Source of the DNA: an uncultured Lachnospiraceae bacterium
Lineage (GTDB): Bacteria > Bacillota > Clostridia > Lachnospirales > Lachnospiraceae
DNA: 64,000 nucleotides
Assembly: GCA_910579425.1 (NCBI GenBank)
Contig: CAJTVL010000009.1
Coordinates: 19,518 to 83,517, forward strand
Reading direction: 5' to 3'
Shown here: positions 33,650 to 42,656 of the stretch, one piece after another
How the letters are laid out: each line of letters starts with the position of its first letter
Numbering within the stretch: the stretch's first letter is position 1
Position numbers and translations under genes: made by a program
Notes under the pieces: generated by a model
The model's input: only the letters and a program-made list of their open reading frames with translations
What the model was told of the DNA's origin: nothing
Database searches by the model: none

Positions 33650-35386
33650 GTGAAGATTCAAAATACGGTTTTTTCAAGAGTTCTTCTGATCTTTTCGGCG
33701 CTGGTGATTCCATGGATGGCAGTGAGCGTCATCCTTCTAAACGCGGCCAATGCCAGAATCGTATCTTCCAATGTAAACCTTGCCCGTCAAAGCCGCAACA
33801 ATGTCCTTGAAAACATTGAAGGGCAAATCCTAAACATTGCCCTGGCCGCCAGAGCCGGAAATACCCTGGACAAAACGTTTTACCTCTCCGTTCTGGATCA
33901 GAGTCTGACCGGATATGACCGTGTGCAGGTCACCGAGCAAATTTATGAAAGCCTTAACCTGATTTTTACCACTCATAGCTGGTCGGAGGACGCCCTCATC
34001 TATTCCTGTCCCCTGAATAGGTGCTTCTACAGCCAGAACGTCAACCGGACGGATTCATCAGGGCTTGTACGGACGATTACAGATGAGGAATTTAACAAGG
34101 TCGCCACACTGCTCCAGTCCGGGAATCTTCTGACAATGAGAGACGGACAGGTGATGTTTCTCATTCCCAATTCTCAGTTCTCCCCCATCTGTATCCTGGA
34201 AGTGGACCTGTCAGAACACCAGCTCTCCCAATACCTGAGCGCCTCTCTGGAATACCCTTCCGAGTCCCTCTTTTCCCTGTGCCTTGACGACGACACCTTC
34301 TGGCTTGGGAATATAGAGCAGGATGAACTCTACGATGACGCCCTTGCGGCGGCAAAAGCGGCGGAGCCGGAAACGCTTATAAAGTTTTCCTCCGGTTCTG
34401 AGAAATACTGGCTCTACGTTTATCGCTCCTCCATCCTGGGCTTTACCTATTTTGAACTGATCCCAAAGGGGCTGCTGACCCGCCCAACCGGCCTTTTCCT
34501 GGTCCTGATCGTCATATTTATCTCCCTTTCCACCCTCGTGATCGTGATCTTCTTCATCCAGTCCCTGAAGCTGATCCATCGCCCGCTGCAGAACCTGATC
34601 GGCGGCTTTGACAGACTGCGCCAGGGAGATTTAAGCGTCCGGGCTCAGAAGCCGGAAACAAAGGATTTCAATTATCTCTATGACAGCTTTAACCATATGG
34701 CCGCCGAATTGGAGCAGCTTGTCTCGGAAAACTATAAGCAGGAAATCCTGCTGCAAAAGGCCGAGCTCCGCCAGCTACAGGCCCAGATCAACCCACACTT
34801 TCTTTACAACAACTTTTTCTGGCTGCAGAGAGTGATCTCCAGCGGAGATATCGAACAGGCGGAGCAGATTACACAGGAACTTGGAACCTATTTCCGCTAT
34901 ATCACCCGGAAAAATTCCGATCTGGTGCTTTTGTCCGACGAAAACGAGCATGCAATGATCTACACCAACCTGCAGGCCGTGCGCTTTTCGGGACGTATCC
35001 AGGTGGATCTCGGCACGCTTCCCGCAGAATTTGGGGGCAGGCAGGTGCCGAAGCTCTTTTTACAGCCCCTGATTGAAAATGCCTTCAAGTATGCCCTGGA
35101 GGAACAGATCAGCGGCGGCGTTCTGCAGGTGCGGCATAAAAAGCAGTCGGAAAAGGAACTGGTCGTCACTGTGGAGGATAACGGCCAGACACTGACCGAT
35201 GAGCGTCTTTTTGACCTGCAGCATCAGATTGAAACCCTTGCCGCAGACAATATCACTGCCGGACTGAGCGGAATGATGAACATCGCCAGACGGCTGCAGC
35301 TCTACTTTCAGTCCCCGGACTGCTTTTCGCTAAGCCGCTCAGAGCTTGGAGGCCTGTGCGTCAGCATCCGGCTTTATTTCAAATAA
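33650..35386 (+). CDS. YesM-type sensor histidine kinase
   Basis: 578 residues, GTG start behind AAAGGGGG. Membrane segments at about residues 10-32 and 281-303 flank an extracytoplasmic sensing domain. A HAMP linker follows (about 304-356), then the LytS/YesM phosphoacceptor 'QAQINPHFLYNN' with His383, and an HATPase domain with 'LFLQPLIENAFKYALEEQ'. It senses a carbohydrate-related signal and phosphorylates the YesN-type regulator 18 bases downstream. It is divergent from the importer operon, the usual arrangement. Confidence 0.92.
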   Translation: MKIQNTVFSRVLLIFSALVIPWMAVSVILLNAANARIVSSNVNLARQSRNNVLENIEGQILNIALAARAGNTLDKTFYLSVLDQSLTGYDRVQVTEQIYESLNLIFTTHSWSEDALIYSCPLNRCFYSQNVNRTDSSGLVRTITDEEFNKVATLLQSGNLLTMRDGQVMFLIPNSQFSPICILEVDLSEHQLSQYLSASLEYPSESLFSLCLDDDTFWLGNIEQDELYDDALAAAKAAEPETLIKFSSGSEKYWLYVYRSSILGFTYFELIPKGLLTRPTGLFLVLIVIFISLSTLVIVIFFIQSLKLIHRPLQNLIGGFDRLRQGDLSVRAQKPETKDFNYLYDSFNHMAAELEQLVSENYKQEILLQKAELRQLQAQINPHFLYNNFFWLQRVISSGDIEQAEQITQELGTYFRYITRKNSDLVLLSDENEHAMIYTNLQAVRFSGRIQVDLGTLPAEFGGRQVPKLFLQPLIENAFKYALEEQISGGVLQVRHKKQSEKELVVTVEDNGQTLTDERLFDLQHQIETLAADNITAGLSGMMNIARRLQLYFQSPDCFSLSRSELGGLCVSIRLYFK

Positions 35387-35404
35387 AAAAAGGAGAAAAC
35401 AGCA

Positions 35405-37063
35405 ATGTATCGTGGAATTGTGGCAGACGACGAACGACATGTAGTGGACTGGGTGGAAGACCTTTTGTCCCTTCATTTCCCCGATCTGGAAATCCGGCGT
35501 GCCAATAACGGCAGAGAGGTTCTGGAAAAGGTGAGCCTGTGGAAAATCGACCTTGCAGTGCTTGATATTAAAATGCCGGGCCTTGACGGCATAGAGACCG
35601 CCCGACGGCTTCTGGAAGAATATCCGGGCTGTAAGATCCTGCTGCTGACCGGCTATGATGAATTTGATCTGATTTACCAGATCAACAGTGAGAAAAATAT
35701 CCGCTACGTTCTAAAAACCGAAGCCGATCGGGAAATCGTAAAAAAGATTTCCGAAATGCTCTCCGAGATCGAACAGGAGGAGCGGATGCGGCAGACCATG
35801 GACGCTGCCAACCGCAAAAGCCGTCTTATCCGGCATTTTGAGCAGAGGGGTATGCTCTGTGACATTATTTTCGAATCGGAAAGCCTTGCTTCTATGGAAG
35901 AAAAAATAAATTTTTACGGTCCTGCCCTGCCTCTGGATCCCGCATCTCTCACAGGACTTACTTTGATACGTTTTTCAAATCCGTCCTCCCTGCGGCAGGC
36001 AGTCACAAGCGCTCTTCTGCTGCAGCTTTATCAAAAACTTGAGGAAGCCTTAAACCCACTGTTCCGTTTCGCACTTTTGGATATGGATGAGGAATATGTC
36101 CTTTTGCTGACTCAGCCTGCAAAGCCGATGGAAAAGCCCCTGGAGGCCGAAAAAGGCGTTGCCCTGCTGCGCTCCGAGTTGGATCGGGGGCTGACGGAAC
36201 AGGTCGCTGAGACTGAGGGCAAAATCCTGTTTTTTATTTACAGCCATACTGTTCCCTGGCGTGAAATCTCTCAGGGCTATTTCTTTTTGCTGCGATATTG
36301 CCGCACCCACAATACGGAAATCGGCCCTGCTTCAATTTTTGGTACAGTGGTAAGCGAAGATGCTTTAAGGGATGAGTCCCATTCCCATGAAAATGTGCAA
36401 TGGCAGGTTACTCAATATATTCAGAAGCTGTCTCTGGCTCTGGTACAGTCCAGGGAAGCGGATTTTTATGCTCTGCTTGACCAGATCAGCCTCCTGCGCC
36501 CCCGGCTCACTGAAATGAGCGCCCCGGGGCAGGCACAACTCCTGGCGCAGTTGTCCCTTATGCTTTTAGACCATATCAACCTGCAGCATTTGCACAGCGC
36601 TCTGGAGCAGAAAATTTCCCTGTTCCCTCTTTACCGTTCCATGCAGACCCAGGACTGGACTGCTCTGCTGAGCTATGTAAAGCGCCTGGCAAAGGAAATT
36701 TTTGCCCTTTCTGATGAAAAGCTGCATATGAACAGCGCCTGCACCGTTCAGACCATGTGCGAGTATATCCGAAACCACCTTGCGGACGATCTGAGCGTAA
36801 CGCGCCTGGCGGAGGCATTCAACTATAACCAGTCCTACATCTCCCGGCTTTTTAAGCAGATTCGCGGCGAAACCCTCTCCCAGTATATCAAAAATGCCCG
36901 CCTGGACCACGCCAAAACCCTCTTAACGTCTACCGGCCTGCCTGTCCAGACCATCGCCTCCCAGGTTGGTTTCGATACCGTACAGTATTTCTCCATGGTT
37001 TTCCGCAAAGAGGTTGGCACTACCCCTACGCTGTATCGCTCCCTGGCCCAAAAAGAGCCTTAA
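35405..37063 (+). CDS. YesN-type response regulator with AraC DNA-binding domain
   Basis: 552 residues. Receiver domain 1-120 with acidic pair 'ADDE' and phosphoacceptor Asp54 in 'AVLDIKMPGLDG'; 'LLLTGYDEFDLIYQI' follows. The switch lysine is in 'RYVLKTEAD'. A long helical middle region leads to two AraC helix-turn-helices (about 445-545): 'SVTRLAEAFNYNQSYISRLFKQIRGETLSQYI' and 'VQTIASQVGFDTVQYFSMVFRKEVGTTP'. It activates carbohydrate genes, probably the importer and the GH2 operon. The stop codon region touches the convergent fragment at 37060. Confidence 0.92.
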   Translation: MYRGIVADDERHVVDWVEDLLSLHFPDLEIRRANNGREVLEKVSLWKIDLAVLDIKMPGLDGIETARRLLEEYPGCKILLLTGYDEFDLIYQINSEKNIRYVLKTEADREIVKKISEMLSEIEQEERMRQTMDAANRKSRLIRHFEQRGMLCDIIFESESLASMEEKINFYGPALPLDPASLTGLTLIRFSNPSSLRQAVTSALLLQLYQKLEEALNPLFRFALLDMDEEYVLLLTQPAKPMEKPLEAEKGVALLRSELDRGLTEQVAETEGKILFFIYSHTVPWREISQGYFFLLRYCRTHNTEIGPASIFGTVVSEDALRDESHSHENVQWQVTQYIQKLSLALVQSREADFYALLDQISLLRPRLTEMSAPGQAQLLAQLSLMLLDHINLQHLHSALEQKISLFPLYRSMQTQDWTALLSYVKRLAKEIFALSDEKLHMNSACTVQTMCEYIRNHLADDLSVTRLAEAFNYNQSYISRLFKQIRGETLSQYIKNARLDHAKTLLTSTGLPVQTIASQVGFDTVQYFSMVFRKEVGTTPTLYRSLAQKEP

Positions 37064-37269
37064 CTTATATTTTTTGGTCTCCTGTGAAATCCCGAGCTTT
37101 CTTCCAGAAAATTCTGCAGCTCTTTTGCCGTAAGCAGCCTCTGCAATTCTCCGGAAAAACAAAACTGCTCTTCAAATTGTTCCAGCACCCTTCTATCTCC
37201 GTCATAGACCGTTACCGCCATTCCCGTCAGAGAGGGAATCAGGATAAGGGCTGATTCCAAAAAGTCCAT
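37060..37269 (-). CDS. small protein, possibly N-terminal fragment of an AraC-type regulator
   Basis: 69 residues from the ATG at 37269, preceded by TGAGGTGAG. 'MDFLESALILIPSLTGMAVTVYDGDRRVLEQF' resembles the start of Lachnospiraceae AraC regulators such as the one at 48027 ('FVKALLNNFHLSFTIVKSP'), but the frame ends without any helix-turn-helix. It overlaps the convergent YesN stop by 4 bases. Either a decayed regulator or a small sensor-like protein. Confidence 0.4.
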   Translation of the reverse strand: MDFLESALILIPSLTGMAVTVYDGDRRVLEQFEEQFCFSGELQRLLTAKELQNFLEESSGFHRRPKNIS

Positions 37270-37340
37270 TTCGCTCACCTCATTTTCGTTTATATTTATC
37301 TGTTTATCGGTGTATATTTTGTTTATAATCACGCCACCCC

Positions 37341-37379
37341 AAAAATAGTACTATAAATACCAAAAATAATCACTATAAA
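37341..37379 (+). promoter_or_regulatory. direct repeats upstream of the GH2 gene
   Basis: AAAAATAGTACTATAAA (37341-37357) is followed by AAAAATAATCACTATAAA (37362-37379). The shared ACTATAAA cores are 22 bases apart, two helical turns. This arrangement suits an AraC-type activator such as YesN. The site is about 150 bases before the GH2 start. Confidence 0.45.
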
Positions 37380-37531
37380 AAGAAGTACAATCAACTTATA
37401 ATTAATAGAGAAATTATGTCAAAGATGGCAGTAATTAACAAGGTAATTCTATCAATTTTAGACAAAGGCCAACATCAAAATTTCTTTTTTTGGAACAATT
37501 AATATAAGAAAAACTCTAAAAGGAGGAAGCT

Positions 37532-39799
37532 ATGCGAAATTTAATCAGTTTGAACCAGGACTGGCTGTTTACTGCGAAGGACGCCGGTCTGCCTGCCTGT
37601 GTGCCAACGGACTGGGATAAGGTGGATCTGCCTCATACCTGGAACGCGGTGGACGGCCACGACGGAAACGGAGGCTATGCCCGTATCAAGGGCTGGTATG
37701 CCAAAAGCTTTGCCACCCCTTCCCAGCCCCTGAAAGGCGGACGGGTGTATGTGGAGATTCCCGCAGCAGGCCAGCAGGCCACCGTTTATGTAAACGGAAC
37801 CGAAGTAGTCTATCATGAGGGCGGATATTCCACTTTCCGGGCAGATATCACAGATCTGTGTAAGGAGGGGGAAGATAATCTTCTGGTGATCGCATGCAGC
37901 AACGAAAATAAGAGCAGCGTTTATCCCCAGGCAGCAGATTTCACCTTTTACGGCGGATTATACAGAGGCGTGCGCCTGATCAGCGTGCCACAGACTCACT
38001 TTGAGCTGGATTATTTCGGAGGCCCCGGCCTTAAGGTAACCCCTAAGCCCTGCAAGAGCGGCGGAGCCACCTTTGAGCTGGAATCCTGGATCACAAAGGG
38101 CGACGAGAACTTCACCGTTTTGTATTCCGTTAAGGATGCTGAGGGTAAGGAGGTTGCCAGCGCCTGCCGTCCTTTCGACCAGACAAAGGTTACAGTTTAT
38201 GTACCCGATGCCAGATTGTGGGATGTGGACGACCCTTATCTCTACACCGTGACAGCCATCCTTCAGAGGCGGAATGAATGCTATGACGAGGCCAGCGCAA
38301 GGGTGGGTGTCAGAAGCTTCTCCTGTGATCCTCAAAAGGGCTTTTTCTTAAACGGCAGATCCCTTCCTCTTCGCGGCGTAAGCCGTCACCAGGACCGTCT
38401 TTATAAGGGCAATGCTCTTACCAGGGAGGATCATTACGAGGATGCAAAGCTCATCAAGGAGCTGGGAGCCAACACCATCCGTCTGGCTCACTATCAGCAC
38501 TCCCAGGATTTCTATGACGCCTGCGACGAGTTGGGCTTTATTATCTGGGCGGAGATCCCCTTCATCAGCGTGATGAATCCTGACCCGGCAGCCCACCAGA
38601 ACTGCATCAGCCAGATGAAGGAGCTGATCACCCAAAATTATAATCATCCTTCTATCTGCTTCTGGGGTATTTCCAATGAAATCCTCATTGGCGGCATCTC
38701 CGATCAGTTGGTGGAAAACCATAAAGAATTAAATGCTCTTTGCAAAGAGCTTGACGATACCCGTCTCACCACCATCGCCCATGTGTCCATGACCCCCATC
38801 AACGGCCCCATGCACGGAATTACGGATGTGGAGAGCTACAACAACTACTTCGGCTGGTACGGCGGCAAGATGGAGGATAACGGCCCCTGGCTGGATAATT
38901 TCCACCAGATTCACCCGGAAATCTGTCTGGGCGTTTCCGAGTACGGCTGCGAGGGCATTATCACCTACCACGGCCCCAATCCTGCCTGCAAGGACTACAG
39001 CGAGGAATATCAGGCGCTCTATCATGAGCACCTTGCCAAAGTATTTGACGAGCGGCCCTGGATCTGGTCTACCCATGTGTGGAATATGTTTGATTTCGGT
39101 TGCGCGGCCCGTGACGAGGGCGGGGTTGCCGGAAGGAATAACAAAGGTCTTATCACCATTGACCGCAAGACCAAAAAGGACAGCTACTTTGTTTATCAGG
39201 CCTACTGGAGCAAAAAGCCCATGCTTCATCTTGCAGGCAGACGCTACGCCCAGAGAGCGGGAGATACCACCCAGATCAGGGTTTACTCCAACCAGCCCAG
39301 CGTGGCTCTGTACTTAAACGGAGAGCTGGCAGAAGAAAAATCCGCCGATAAGGTGTTTGTCTTCCAGGTTTCCTTAAAGGATGGCTTCAACATCGTCACC
39401 GCAGTTTCCGGAGACTTAAAGGACAGCATGACTCTTGAAAAAGTGGAGAAAGAGCCTTCCATCTATGTTCTGCCGGAAGTAAACGAAAGGGCTGAGGGCG
39501 TTGCCAACTGGTTCAAGCTGGCAGGCGATCTGGATCTGAAAGCGCCCATGGAGTTTCCGGAAGGAAAGTACAACATCCACAATACTATGGAAGAGTTAGC
39601 GCAGTGTCCCGAAGCTCTCAAGGTTATGACCGACGCCGTCAAAATCGCCATGAACATGAAGATCGAGCCCGGCGCAGGTATGTGGGATATGATGAAATCC
39701 ATGACCCCTGAAAAGATGGTGGGAATGGCAGGCGGCATGGCTCCCGAAGGTTTCCTTGAGAGTATCAATGCCAAGCTGATCTTAATCGACAAGAAATAA
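37532..39799 (+). CDS. GH2 family beta-glycosidase (beta-glucuronidase or beta-galactosidase) with helical tail
   Basis: 755 residues. N-terminal sugar-binding jelly roll (1-165), immunoglobulin-like domain (165-262), TIM barrel (263-560). Acid/base Glu383 in 'FWGISNEILIGG' and nucleophile Glu470 in 'LGVSEYGCEG'. An N-x-K triplet (Asn536-Lys538) in 'GRNNKGLITIDRK' is the position read as uronate-binding in beta-glucuronidases, but some beta-galactosidases carry a similar motif. A beta domain follows, then an unusual Met-rich helical C-terminus (about 650-755). No signal peptide: cytosolic. AAAAGGAGG precedes the ATG. The UxuA/UxuB context favours a uronide substrate. Confidence 0.88.
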   Translation: MRNLISLNQDWLFTAKDAGLPACVPTDWDKVDLPHTWNAVDGHDGNGGYARIKGWYAKSFATPSQPLKGGRVYVEIPAAGQQATVYVNGTEVVYHEGGYSTFRADITDLCKEGEDNLLVIACSNENKSSVYPQAADFTFYGGLYRGVRLISVPQTHFELDYFGGPGLKVTPKPCKSGGATFELESWITKGDENFTVLYSVKDAEGKEVASACRPFDQTKVTVYVPDARLWDVDDPYLYTVTAILQRRNECYDEASARVGVRSFSCDPQKGFFLNGRSLPLRGVSRHQDRLYKGNALTREDHYEDAKLIKELGANTIRLAHYQHSQDFYDACDELGFIIWAEIPFISVMNPDPAAHQNCISQMKELITQNYNHPSICFWGISNEILIGGISDQLVENHKELNALCKELDDTRLTTIAHVSMTPINGPMHGITDVESYNNYFGWYGGKMEDNGPWLDNFHQIHPEICLGVSEYGCEGIITYHGPNPACKDYSEEYQALYHEHLAKVFDERPWIWSTHVWNMFDFGCAARDEGGVAGRNNKGLITIDRKTKKDSYFVYQAYWSKKPMLHLAGRRYAQRAGDTTQIRVYSNQPSVALYLNGELAEEKSADKVFVFQVSLKDGFNIVTAVSGDLKDSMTLEKVEKEPSIYVLPEVNERAEGVANWFKLAGDLDLKAPMEFPEGKYNIHNTMEELAQCPEALKVMTDAVKIAMNMKIEPGAGMWDMMKSMTPEKMVGMAGGMAPEGFLESINAKLILIDKK

Positions 39800-39824
39800 A
39801 TCCAATACCAAAAGATCATTCTCG

Positions 39825-39872
39825 GCGCCGCAAGGCAACAGGCTGGCCGATGCCGGAGAGTTTTTGCGGCGC
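39825..39872 (+). other. intercistronic hairpin between GH2 and HAD genes
   Basis: GCGCCGCAA (39825-39833) pairs with TTGCGGCGC (39864-39872), with smaller complementarity inside. No T-run follows. It may stabilise the upstream message or reduce read-through. Confidence 0.45.
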
Positions 39873-39902
39873 TGTATAAGCAGTATAAAGGAGCGGAACA
39901 TT

Positions 39903-40742
39903 TTGAGCAAATTATCGGAATTTAAAAAGAAAAAAGACTTCCTCGTGTGCGTGGACAGCGACGGCTGCGCCATGGACACTATGGACATCAAGCATATCCG
40001 CTGTTTCGGCCCCTGCATGGTGGCGGAATGGGGCTTAGAGGAGTGGAAGGATGAGATTTTGAGCCGCTGGAACGACATCAATCTCTACACCATGACCCGG
40101 GGCATCAACCGTTATAAGGGACTTTCCATCGCCCTTACCGAGATCAATGAGAAGTATACCGCCATCGAAGCTTTGGACACTCTCACCCGCTGGGTGGAAG
40201 AAAGCCCGGAATTGTCCAACGGCGCACTGGAAAAGGCCATTGCCGCCGATGACAGCATAAGCCTCAAAAAGGCCCTTTCCTGGAGCAAGGCGGTAAACGC
40301 CTCCATCAATCAGCTTCCCGACGAGGAGAAGCTTCCCTTTGAGGGGGTGAAGGAAGCTCTTGCCTTCGCTCACGAAAAGGTGGACGTGGCGATTGTTTCC
40401 AGCGCCAATCTCGATGCGGTTCTGGAAGAATGGGAACGCTACGGCCTGCTTGACCACACGGATATTGTGCTGGCCCAGGACTCCGGCAGCAAAACCTTCT
40501 GTATCGGAGAACTCCTTAAGGCCGGCTACGCCAGGGATCACGTGCTGATGTGCGGGGATGCTCCCGGTGATCTTGACGCCGCTAAGAAAAACGAGGTGTT
40601 CTACTACCCTATCCTGGTTCGCCATGAAGCGGAATCCTGGCAGGAATTTATGGACAAAGCCGTCTCAAAATTGTTAGATGGCAGTTATGGCGGCGCTTAC
40701 CAGCAGGAAAAGATTGATGCATTTTTAAATAATCTGAAATAA
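39903..40742 (+). CDS. HAD-superfamily hydrolase
   Basis: 279 residues from a TTG at 39903, chosen because AAGGAGCGG lies ahead of it; the open frame starts at 39864 without a site. Motif I 'VCVDSDGCAMDT' (DxDG), motif II 'VSSANLDAV', motif III lysine in 'SGSKTFCIGELL' and motif IV 'MCGDAPGDLDAAKKN' are complete. A large helical cap domain (about residues 30-140) separates motifs I and II. It is expected to be a phosphatase of a small molecule. Placed between two glycosidase genes, it may act on a phosphorylated sugar, but this is positional inference. Confidence 0.82.
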   Translation: MSKLSEFKKKKDFLVCVDSDGCAMDTMDIKHIRCFGPCMVAEWGLEEWKDEILSRWNDINLYTMTRGINRYKGLSIALTEINEKYTAIEALDTLTRWVEESPELSNGALEKAIAADDSISLKKALSWSKAVNASINQLPDEEKLPFEGVKEALAFAHEKVDVAIVSSANLDAVLEEWERYGLLDHTDIVLAQDSGSKTFCIGELLKAGYARDHVLMCGDAPGDLDAAKKNEVFYYPILVRHEAESWQEFMDKAVSKLLDGSYGGAYQQEKIDAFLNNLK

Positions 40743-40780
40743 CACATTGTAAAATATAAATCAGAAAGGAGAAATTTGAC

Positions 40781-42556
40781 ATGGTTGATATGAAAGCCAA
40801 TCCCTTTTATTTATCTGACGAGGATTGTAAATGGGTGGAGGACACCATTGCAGGAATGACCCTGGATGAGAAAATCGGACAGTTGTTCTTTAATATGGGT
40901 TCCTCCAGAGACGAAGAGTATCTGAAAATGACGGTAAACAAGTACCACATCGGAGGCATCCGCTACAATCCCGCCACAGCCGACGAGGTTCATGAGCAGA
41001 ACCGTATTTTGCAGGAGAACAGCAAGATTCCGCTGATCATCGCCTGCAACACCGAGAACGGCGGAGACGGGGCCTGCGTGGACGGAACCACCATCGGAAG
41101 CCAGACCAAGATCGGCGCAACCCGCAATGCAGATTATGCCTACAACCTGGGCTATATGTCCAACAAGGAGGCCTCAGCCATCGGCTGCAACCTTTCCTTT
41201 GCCCCGGTAAGCGACATTCTCTACAACTGGGAAAACCCTGTCATCGGACTGCGCACCTACGGAAACGATGTGGAGAGAGTCATGGAAATGACCAAAGCCT
41301 ACATGGACGGCGCTCATGCCAACAAGGGTTTTTGCTGTGCCGCCAAGCACTTCCCCGGCGACGGTCTTGACTTCCGTGACCAGCACGTGGCAAACAGCGT
41401 AAACGACTATAGCTGTGAACAGTGGGATGAGACCTTCGGCAAGGTTTACCAGAACCTGATCGACAATGGCTTAGAGGCCATCATGGCCGGGCATATCATG
41501 CAGCCCGCCTACACAAGACACTTCAATCCTGAGATCGCTGACGACGACATTATGCCCGCCACTCTCTCACCGGAGCTGATCAACGGCCTCCTGCGCACCA
41601 AGCTTGGCTTTAACGGCATGGTGCTCACCGACGCCTCCCACATGGTAGGACTCACCTGCCGGATGAAGAGATGCGATCTGATGCCCGCCGCCATCGCAGC
41701 AGGTATCGACATGTTCCTGTTCTTCAACGATATGGACGAGGATTTCGAAAGCATGAAGCAGGGCTATCTGGACGGCAGAATCACCGAGGAGCGCTTAAGC
41801 GACGCCCTCCACCGCATTCTGGCCCTGAAGGCTCACATGGGCCTGCACAAAAAGGCTCCCACAGAGCTCGTGCCTCCCAAAGCCCAGGTTCATGAAATCG
41901 TTGGCTGCGCGGAACACAAGGCCATGCAGAAGGAAATCTCCGAGAAATCCATCACTCTCGTGAAATATAAGGATCAGGATGTGCTTCCCATGATCCCTGA
42001 CCGCTATAAACGCATCATGATCGTTTACGTCAAGGGACTGGAGGCTCCGGGACTGGGCGCCATCATGGGCAAGAACAAGGTTTCTCCTGCGGAAAAACTC
42101 AAAGAAAAGCTGATCGCCAAGGGCTTTGACGCTTTTATCTATGAGAGTCCCATCCAGAAGATCATGCAGCAGATGCAGGCCGGCGGAAAGCCCGACATCA
42201 ACCTCTATTTTGCGGGCAAAGACGCGATCAAGGATTTCGTATCCAAACAGGATTTGATCATCACCCTGGTAGACATTCCCGGCGGCTTCCAGCCTGTGGC
42301 AAGACCTGCTTTCGGCATGACCAAAGGCGGCGGAGAGATTCCCTGGTATGTACACGAGCTTCCGGTAATCGTTATCTCCACCAAGCAGCCTTTTGTGCTG
42401 GCGGATATTCCTCAGGCCCGGACCTACATCAACACCTATGACGTTCTTGATACCACCTTTGATGCACTGATCGATAAGCTGATGACAGGCGCCGACGCCT
42501 TTGTAGGACAGGATCCGGTAGATTCTTACTGTGGGGTTTGGGATACCCGGCTGTAA
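40781..42556 (+). CDS. GH3 family (NagZ-like) glycosidase
   Basis: 591 residues. TIM barrel with 'LDEKIGQLFFNMG', 'LSFAPVSDI', 'AAKHFPGDGLDFRDQHV' (189-203; NagZ-type loop with His202, but with Asp in place of the usual second His of KHFPGHG) and nucleophile Asp284 in 'GMVLTDASHM'. A second alpha/beta domain follows (about 385-591), so it is longer than a one-domain NagZ. The activity may be beta-N-acetylhexosaminidase or another beta-glycosidase. No signal peptide. GAAAGGAG precedes the ATG. Part of the GH2-HAD-GH3-uxuAB run. Confidence 0.82.
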   Translation: MVDMKANPFYLSDEDCKWVEDTIAGMTLDEKIGQLFFNMGSSRDEEYLKMTVNKYHIGGIRYNPATADEVHEQNRILQENSKIPLIIACNTENGGDGACVDGTTIGSQTKIGATRNADYAYNLGYMSNKEASAIGCNLSFAPVSDILYNWENPVIGLRTYGNDVERVMEMTKAYMDGAHANKGFCCAAKHFPGDGLDFRDQHVANSVNDYSCEQWDETFGKVYQNLIDNGLEAIMAGHIMQPAYTRHFNPEIADDDIMPATLSPELINGLLRTKLGFNGMVLTDASHMVGLTCRMKRCDLMPAAIAAGIDMFLFFNDMDEDFESMKQGYLDGRITEERLSDALHRILALKAHMGLHKKAPTELVPPKAQVHEIVGCAEHKAMQKEISEKSITLVKYKDQDVLPMIPDRYKRIMIVYVKGLEAPGLGAIMGKNKVSPAEKLKEKLIAKGFDAFIYESPIQKIMQQMQAGGKPDINLYFAGKDAIKDFVSKQDLIITLVDIPGGFQPVARPAFGMTKGGGEIPWYVHELPVIVISTKQPFVLADIPQARTYINTYDVLDTTFDALIDKLMTGADAFVGQDPVDSYCGVWDTRL

Positions 42557-42573
42557 TAAAAAGGGCAGCAAAC

Positions 42574-42602
42574 TTGTGATTCAGTAAGTTTTCTGGTAAA
42601 AT
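42574..42602 (+). promoter_or_regulatory. possible promoter for uxuA-uxuB
   Basis: TTGTGA (42574-42579), 17-base spacer, TAAAAT (42597-42602), about 50 bases before the uxuA ATG. It suggests that uxuAB can be transcribed apart from the upstream glycosidase genes. Confidence 0.45.
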
Positions 42603-42656
42603 AAGATAAAGTTGGTATTTTTTCTAAAAAATATAGTGAAACAGGAGGTATTTTCT

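Noticed and set aside
37532..39799. Firm assignment of GH2 as beta-glucuronidase from the N-x-K triplet
   Set aside because: A similar N-x-K can be found in some GH2 beta-galactosidases, so only a context-based preference is stated.
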